Part shown: piece by piece, positions 1 through 5,178 of the stretch
How positions within the stretch are numbered: the first letter of the stretch is position 1
Layout: each line of letters begins with the position of its first letter
Assembly (NCBI GenBank): GCA_002701745.1
Contig: NZWZ01000042.1
Location: forward strand, 5,535 to 10,712
DNA from: Flammeovirgaceae bacterium
GTDB taxonomy: Bacteria > Bacteroidota > Bacteroidia > Cytophagales > MED-G16
Reading direction: 5' to 3'
Length of the DNA stretch: 5,178 bases
Made by a program: the position numbers and the translations under genes
Notes under the pieces: generated by a model
Told to the model about the DNA's origin: nothing
Database searches by the model: none
What the model saw: the letters and a program-made list of their open reading frames with translations, nothing else

Positions 1-1622
<1,622 letters not shown>

Positions 1623-1643
1623 TTAAAAATTAGTTACCAAAAG

Positions 1644-1673
1644 TAAAGATAAAATTGATTTTTTCAACAAAAA
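1644..1673 (-). promoter_or_regulatory. Possible Bacteroidota-type promoter of katG
   Basis: In the 82-bp gap upstream of katG the minus strand reads TTTG at 1668-1671 and, 16 bases further on, TATCTTTA at 1644-1651. This matches the Bacteroidota -33/-7 pattern (TTTG and TAnnTTTG) except for the last base, and would give a leader of roughly 25-30 bases before the ATG at 1610. The spacing is slightly short and the region is very AT-rich, so a chance match is possible. No OxyR or PerR operator could be made out. Confidence 0.25.
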
Positions 1674-1692
1674 TTAAACCTTAAAAAAGATC

Positions 1693-1956
1693 TTAATTAA
1701 TATATTTTTTAATCTCTTTTTCTACAGATGATTTTTCTATAAATCCTACGTGAGACCAAAGGAGATTTTTATCCTTATATATTTGTAATACTGGGAGTCC
1801 ATACACTTCAAGACTTCTTACTAATGGTAAATTATCATCATAATTAATCCTAACTAAATTCAGGTTTTCAGAATATTCATTTGAAATTTCATCAAGATAT
1901 GGTTCCATTATTTTGCATGGAGCACACCAATTTGCATAATAATCTACAAGAACTAT
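1693..1956 (-). CDS. Thioredoxin domain, C-terminal half of a frame-broken rhodanese-thioredoxin protein
   Basis: This frame encodes 87 residues of a thioredoxin fold. It starts directly after the A run at 1956-1964 with IVLVDYYANWCAPCK, which holds the active-site Cys-Ala-Pro-Cys (cysteine codons at 1924-1926 and 1915-1917). It then continues through the family's cis-proline region VYGLPVLQIYKDKN to a final helix EKEIKKYIN. The only ATG in this frame (1908) lies after the CxxC, so a protein started there would have 71 residues and lack both active-site cysteines. That, plus the seamless join to the rhodanese frame upstream once one A is removed, shows this is not an independent gene but the C-terminal domain of the upstream lipoprotein. 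The likely role is thiol-disulfide exchange outside the cytoplasm, inferred from the lipoprotein signal of the full-length form. Confidence 0.85.
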   Translation of the reverse strand: MVLVDYYANWCAPCKIMEPYLDEISNEYSENLNLVRINYDDNLPLVRSLEVYGLPVLQIYKDKNLLWSHVGFIEKSSVEKEIKKYIN

Positions 1957-2404
1957 TTTTTTTTGTTTCTATAAAAACATTAAAATCATCAACTGTCAAA
2001 GAGTTTTCATAATTATTATTTAATAAAGCTTCAGGGAGTTTGTTTTTCCTCCATTCTAAAATTCCACCATCTAATTCATATACATTTTTAAAACCTAGTG
2101 ATTGAATTTTTTCATTTGCTTTTGAACTTCTTCCGCCACTCAAACAGTATACAAATACAGGAAGGTTTTTATTGAAAATCTTTAAGTTTTCATCAAAGTT
2201 TTCATCAAACCAATTAACATTTAATGAATTCCTTAGGTGACCTTTATTAAATTCTTCTGGAGTTCTTACATCTATAATTATAGCAGATTTATCATTCCTA
2301 ATCATTTGATTAAAATCATTAGCTGAAACTAAATTAGAAATTGATTTATTTTCACTACAAGAAAATAAAGAAAACAGAAAAAAAATGTTTATGTATCGAA
2401 TCAT
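1892..2404 (-). CDS. Rhodanese-like lipoprotein, N-terminal half of the frame-broken fusion
   Basis: As read, 170 residues. Residues 1-15 are a hydrophobic signal ending in a lipobox-like LFSC with Cys16 as the likely lipidated residue, so the protein should sit on the envelope. Residues about 25-125 form a single rhodanese domain: IIIDVRTPEEF at 42-52, GHLRNSLNV at 55-63, the active loop YCLSGGRSS with catalytic Cys87, and ELDGGILEW at 110-118. Such domains carry sulfane sulfur as a persulfide on the cysteine; the substrate cannot be told. After residue 149 the frame leaves the thioredoxin domain and adds 21 residues unlike either family. With eight rather than nine A at 1956-1964 the product is 236 residues ending at 1693. 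The start follows the DUF1080 stop by six bases, so the two genes are probably co-transcribed. Confidence 0.88.
   Translation of the reverse strand: MIRYINIFFLFSLFSCSENKSISNLVSANDFNQMIRNDKSAIIIDVRTPEEFNKGHLRNSLNVNWFDENFDENLKIFNKNLPVFVYCLSGGRSSKANEKIQSLGFKNVYELDGGILEWRKNKLPEALLNNNYENSLTVDDFNVFIETKKNSSCRLLCKLVCSMQNNGTIS
1956..1964 (-). other. Run of nine A where the rhodanese and thioredoxin frames part
   Basis: On the coding strand nine consecutive A follow ACA's C at codon 147. Read as is, the frame runs on as KKNSSCRLL and stops at 1892. With one A fewer it reads KKIVLVDYYANWCAPC and continues through the whole thioredoxin domain. The break falls in the linker just before the first thioredoxin strand, so neither domain is damaged. 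It may be an assembly error, a recent one-base insertion, or a tract at which polymerase slippage yields a mixture of both products. Confidence 0.85.
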
Positions 2405-2410
2405 TTTAAA

Positions 2411-3163
2411 TTATTTTAATTCTTTAATTTTTATCTCTCTAAATTCTACAGGATGACCTTCAGATTGAAGTGATATGAAACCATCAGATAATCTCTCACC
2501 TATTTTATTAACATAATTATCTGGGATCTCACCTCCTCCAACTCTTATGTTAGTATAAGATAATACTGTATCATTTTCTACAATATGATGAATAATTGAG
2601 TCAGAAAATACAATAACCTCTACATTAACCCAATCATCTTCATTATATGTCAACGAATTTGAGTTTATGCAATGGTATTTCGCTATTTGACCATCAATAT
2701 CTACATCAGTTCCTGGAGTACATATATTAGCTGTTGATCTTTCTCCATTTCCTAGTCCACCTAAAAGTTGCATCTCAGCACTAACTGGAAACTCTTGATC
2801 TATCAACATAGTATAAGGATCTTGACAATGAAGCATTATACCGCTATTTTTTATTGACCACCCTGGAGCACCTTCTAGATGCTTTCCACTGAATTTATAT
2901 TCAAGACTTAGATGATAATTTTTAAACTTCTTTTTAGTATAAAATATGTGACCAAATTTATCATCAAATGATTCGTAGTTTTCATAAGAAACTTTGAGGG
3001 AGCCGTCATTTACTTTGAATGTGTTTCTATAATTATCTCCAAGTTTATGATTTCTGATCTTTATTTCCCAACCATCTAAATTTTGACCATTAAATAAGTG
3101 AATCCATTTTGTATTTTCTTGAGAAATTAAAAGATTTAAGAATAAAAAAAAATTAAAAAGCAT
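2411..3163 (-). CDS. Secreted DUF1080 / 3-keto-disaccharide hydrolase family protein
   Basis: A 250-residue protein with an N-terminal signal peptide (hydrophobic residues about 2-14, likely cleaved near Gln15), then one DUF1080 domain filling the rest. Recognisable parts are LFNGQNLDGW at 23-32, GHIFY at 71-75, NSGIMLHC at 106-113, EMQLLGG at 130-136 and the closing SLQSEGHPVEFREIKIKEL at 231-249, all typical of the family. The fold is concanavalin-like. Some members hydrolyse 3-keto-glycosides made by sugar oxidoreductases, but many are uncharacterised and no oxidoreductase partner is visible here, so the substrate is unknown. The ATG overlaps the upstream stop codon by one base (TAATG), which supports this start and suggests translational coupling. 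Confidence 0.9.
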   Translation of the reverse strand: MLFNFFLFLNLLISQENTKWIHLFNGQNLDGWEIKIRNHKLGDNYRNTFKVNDGSLKVSYENYESFDDKFGHIFYTKKKFKNYHLSLEYKFSGKHLEGAPGWSIKNSGIMLHCQDPYTMLIDQEFPVSAEMQLLGGLGNGERSTANICTPGTDVDIDGQIAKYHCINSNSLTYNEDDWVNVEVIVFSDSIIHHIVENDTVLSYTNIRVGGGEIPDNYVNKIGERLSDGFISLQSEGHPVEFREIKIKELK

Positions 3164-3888
3164 TAATCAAGCTTTTTATATTCTGAACTTATTAATAACA
3201 CAACATTATTAAGCGCTTGAAGATAATTTTCTAGATTATTTACTCTTCCTGTCAAATTATCTGATCTAAATTTTAATAGATTTTTTAACTCTTGATCTTT
3301 ATAAGCATTAAATAGCTCTTCGTTCAAAATATCTCTATCAAAATTATTTTTACCATCTTCAAACCAACTCATTATTTTATCAGAATTATTTCTAGTGTAA
3401 TTTGTCATTCCACTTACTCTCTCCTCATGTTTAGTATAAATAGACTCTATTTCTTTTCTTAGTTTTTTGTTTTTAATCTCTAATAGTTTACCAGAATACA
3501 ACATAGATTGGAAAAAAACATCTTCAGGTTCCCATGCATTCCAATATGACATAATATTATACTGATCATTATATTTTTTTATATATTCAAGCTCTCCATT
3601 ATTAATAATATTGTATATAAAAGGATTATTTGAGTGTATCTCATAGAGATTCGTAAGTTTTATGTCATCGTATCTATTTAATAATTCATTAGTTAAATAA
3701 AGCATATTTTCAACTTGCTTTAAATGTTCTTTGGTATAATCTATATTAGATTCTATTTCATCTCCAAGAGTAATAACAGCTTCATTAAGAATATCTTTCT
3801 CTATTGAATCTTGTCTAATATTCTCAACAGAAAATGAAGCGAAAATACTTGCAAAAATTACTAATCCCTCAGCTAAATATTTTTTCAT
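3163..3888 (-). CDS. Membrane-anchored DUF6090-like protein of unknown function
   Basis: A 241-residue protein with one N-terminal hydrophobic helix (about residues 3-20, in YLAEGLVIFASIFASFSVEN), followed by a charged, mostly helical, Asn- and Lys-rich body. The arrangement of membrane helix, EN/NxxR-like segment, then a helix with a DEIESNIDYTKEHL stretch recalls DUF6090 proteins of Bacteroidota, whose function is unknown. The resemblance is from pattern alone. There are no catalytic motifs that I recognise and no further membrane segment. The frame is open and clean throughout. It ends in TAATG, shared with the start of the DUF1080 gene. The preceding gap to the ABM remnant is 37 bases and shows no clear promoter. 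Confidence 0.75.
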   Translation of the reverse strand: MKKYLAEGLVIFASIFASFSVENIRQDSIEKDILNEAVITLGDEIESNIDYTKEHLKQVENMLYLTNELLNRYDDIKLTNLYEIHSNNPFIYNIINNGELEYIKKYNDQYNIMSYWNAWEPEDVFFQSMLYSGKLLEIKNKKLRKEIESIYTKHEERVSGMTNYTRNNSDKIMSWFEDGKNNFDRDILNEELFNAYKDQELKNLLKFRSDNLTGRVNNLENYLQALNNVVLLISSEYKKLD

Positions 3889-3925
3889 ACCTAAACTTGA
3901 TTAAAAAATAGATAAATTCCAAAAA

Positions 3926-4197
3926 TTAATTCAATTCGTAATCATTTTGAAGAACCGAAAATATCATCTTATAAGTCTTATACCATTTTCTACCTTACTT
4001 TTTGCTACTTTATGTATAGAATTATTTTCCAATCCTCTATTGATTTCTTATCTCTCCAGTAAAAAAGAAAGATATTTTTTTTACCATATTGTTTTAACAT
4101 ATTCAAGTGTTAATTTATCCATTTCATCATAATCATCAAGATTTGATGATTTTTCATAGACAAATGATACAATTATAGCACCTTTAGGAATTATCAT
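3926..4197 (-). pseudogene. Broken ABM-family (antibiotic biosynthesis monooxygenase) gene
   Basis: No single frame is long, but four pieces in order make one small ferredoxin-like ABM protein. Piece 1 starts at the ATG at 4197, directly after the upstream stop, and runs as AIIVSFVYEKSSNLDDYDEM and LTLEYVKTI to a stop at 4081-4083. Piece 2 (from about 4088) reads YGKKNIFLFYWRDKKSIEDW. Piece 3 (to about 3994) reads NNSIHKVAKSK. Piece 4 (from 3994) reads GRKWYKTYKMIFSVLQNDY and stops at 3926. These match the ABM order YDEM, SYWRD..I..WK, H..AQ..G..KWY and a final V.RDY. The joins need one extra A at 4025-4028, one extra G at 3993-3994, and a lost segment of about 11 residues, including the usual PGFLG, near 4084-4090. 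The usual length is about 100 residues; about 91 can be rebuilt. Members act as small cofactor-independent monooxygenases or haem-binding proteins; this copy as read cannot make one. Confidence 0.75.
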
Positions 4198-4497
4198 TTA
4201 TCTAAATAAATATAAAACTCTTGATACTAAATAAACAAGTAGGCCATATAAAGTACATATTAAAGCAACTCTAATTCCACCAGCCAAAATTGAGGGAGAA
4301 ACATCTCCAACTTTCTGAATAAATTCAAAAGCAGAATATAATCCAATAAATGAACCTAATATTCCAGATCCTAACCCTAAATTCCCATATGTTTTAAGTT
4401 TATCACTGTGGGTATAAAAAGATACACCTGTCATTATCAAAAAAAATGAAATAACAGACATAAAGAGAACTCCTCCTTCGTAAAATAGATTAATCAT
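4198..4497 (-). CDS. Short MotA/TolQ/ExbB-like membrane protein
   Basis: A 99-residue protein with three membrane segments, at about residues 6-27, 39-61 and 70-96. The second and third resemble the channel-forming part of MotA/TolQ/ExbB proteins: a glycine-rich GLGSGILGSFIGLYSAFEFI, then SPSILAGGIRVALICTLYGL, equivalent to the family's LAGGI.EALITTAAGL stretch. Classical ExbB and TolQ are about 220-240 residues with a large cytoplasmic loop; this one lacks that loop and belongs to a shortened form that I associate with Bacteroidota. Proton-driven channel activity is inferred from family only. No ExbD or TolR partner is visible in the window. It follows the permease gene by 30 bases and its stop abuts the ATG of the ABM remnant. 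Confidence 0.75.
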   Translation of the reverse strand: MINLFYEGGVLFMSVISFFLIMTGVSFYTHSDKLKTYGNLGLGSGILGSFIGLYSAFEFIQKVGDVSPSILAGGIRVALICTLYGLLVYLVSRVLYLFR

Positions 4498-4527
4498 AAT
4501 ATTATATTTGGATATATATTAAATTTA

Positions 4528-5178
4528 TTAATAATTTTTCATAACAAACCACTTCCATAAAAGCTTGTAAGTTATTTTTGATCCAGTAGTTAAAATACCT
4601 ACTCTATAAATTCTTCCTGCGAACCAAAGAGAAAAAATCACAAATAGTACAAGTAGCATAATTGATAAAAATAATTGCCAATCAGGAACACCGAAAGGTA
4701 GTCGGGCCATCATCAATATAGGTGAAGTAAAAGGAAAAATGCTTAAAAATAATGAAGAATTACTTTCTGGATTTTCTAAAATTACTCCCATAAACATTAA
4801 ACTAGCAATTATTGGAAGAGATATTGGAAGTGTAAATTGACTTGCATCTTGTAAATTATCTACTGCAGATCCAATAGCAGCAAAAAATGCACCATATAGA
4901 AAAAATCCACCAGTAAAATAAATTAAGAAAACAATTACAGTTTTATAAATATCTATAGAAGCAAACATTTCATAAAATCCTGCTACCATCTCTTTTGATT
5001 GATCAATTTCTTCCTGTGAATTAATAATTTGAGTATTACTGGATGTGTCTATCCCAAAATATAGAGAAGTTAATGTTGAGATAGAGAATACAAGAACTAT
5101 CCATATTGAAATTTGAGTAAAGGCTACAGCTCCTACACCAAGGACTTTTCCCATCATTAATTGTATAGGTTTAACAGA
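4528..5178 (-). CDS. ABC-2 type transporter permease, C-terminal part (start beyond the window)
   Basis: Membrane subunit of an ABC exporter of the ABC-2 (NatB-like) group. The frame is open to the right edge: seven codons before the ATG at 5157 read SVKPIQL, continuing into MMGKVLGVG, and together they match the conserved SVKP..LM.GK segment of these permeases. The ATG at 5157 is therefore internal and the real start lies outside. The visible 216 or so residues hold a first membrane helix (VAFTQISIWIVLVFSISTL), an acidic loop rich in Gln and Glu, then about four more helices, including FLIYFTGGFFLYGAFFAAIG, LPISLPIIASLMFMGVIL, FPFTSPILMMARLPFG and FLSIMLLVLFVIFSLWFAG. It ends with the typical RIYRVGILTTG tail. 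The ATPase gene would be expected just upstream, outside the window. The transported substrate cannot be told. Confidence 0.9.
   Translation of the reverse strand, partial: SVKPIQLMMGKVLGVGAVAFTQISIWIVLVFSISTLTSLYFGIDTSSNTQIINSQEEIDQSKEMVAGFYEMFASIDIYKTVIVFLIYFTGGFFLYGAFFAAIGSAVDNLQDASQFTLPISLPIIASLMFMGVILENPESNSSLFLSIFPFTSPILMMARLPFGVPDWQLFLSIMLLVLFVIFSLWFAGRIYRVGILTTGSKITYKLLWKWFVMKNY

Noticed and set aside
1687..1694. AAGATCTT palindrome followed on the minus strand by a T run, as a terminator of the thioredoxin gene
   Set aside because: It has no loop, few GC pairs, and overlaps the stop codon. A rho-independent terminator cannot be supported.
1693..1908. A separate 71-residue thioredoxin-like gene starting at the ATG at 1908
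   Set aside because: That ATG is preceded in the same frame by the active-site CAPC and the first strand of the fold, so it is an internal methionine of a larger protein.
3947..4132. Plus-strand open frame of 61 codons with a hydrophobic start
   Set aside because: It is antisense to the ABM remnant. The minus-strand residues match a known family across the whole stretch, while this frame matches nothing.
4503..4510. TATATTTG on the plus strand, matching a Bacteroidota -7 box
   Set aside because: It points away from the genes here, lies in a 30-base AT-rich gap, and has no plus-strand gene to serve.
4528..5157. ATG at 5157 as the true start of the permease
   Set aside because: The frame is open upstream to the window edge and the upstream residues SVKPIQL are conserved in the family, so the gene begins outside the window.

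Overview
The window is AT-rich (roughly 70% A+T by eye), and every gene I can support lies on the minus strand. Likely source: an AT-rich, probably marine bacterium of the Bacteroidota or a neighbouring group such as Neomarinimicrobiota. The grounds are an ABC-2 permease and a short ExbB-like protein of the kind familiar from Bacteroidota, a DUF6090-like protein, a DUF1080 hydrolase, and starts without Shine-Dalgarno sequences. This placement is inference; nothing here fixes the taxon.

Layout in transcription order, from the right edge to the left. (1) The C-terminal part of an ABC-2 type permease, cut by the right edge. (2) A 99-residue MotA/TolQ/ExbB-like membrane protein. (3) Directly after its stop codon, a broken small monooxygenase of the ABM family, recognisable only by joining four pieces in shifted frames (3926-4197). 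(4) A membrane-anchored protein resembling DUF6090. (5) A secreted DUF1080 (3-keto-disaccharide hydrolase family) protein whose ATG overlaps the previous stop as TAATG. (6) A rhodanese-like lipoprotein whose reading frame breaks at a run of nine A just before a thioredoxin domain; removing one A gives a single 236-residue rhodanese-thioredoxin lipoprotein. (7) After an 82-bp gap holding a possible promoter, the first 536 residues of catalase-peroxidase KatG, cut by the left edge.

Genes 1-6 are packed with gaps of 0 to 37 bases and could be one transcript; katG probably has its own promoter. Functionally the set is mixed: export, envelope redox or sulfur handling, sugar-derivative hydrolysis and peroxide defence. 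I see no evidence that it forms one pathway. The points most worth attention are the split rhodanese-thioredoxin gene, which could be a slippage site, a recent mutation or an assembly error, and the decayed ABM gene, which is easily overlooked because no single frame is longer than 38 codons. I found no RNA gene, mobile element, CRISPR array or convincing terminator.
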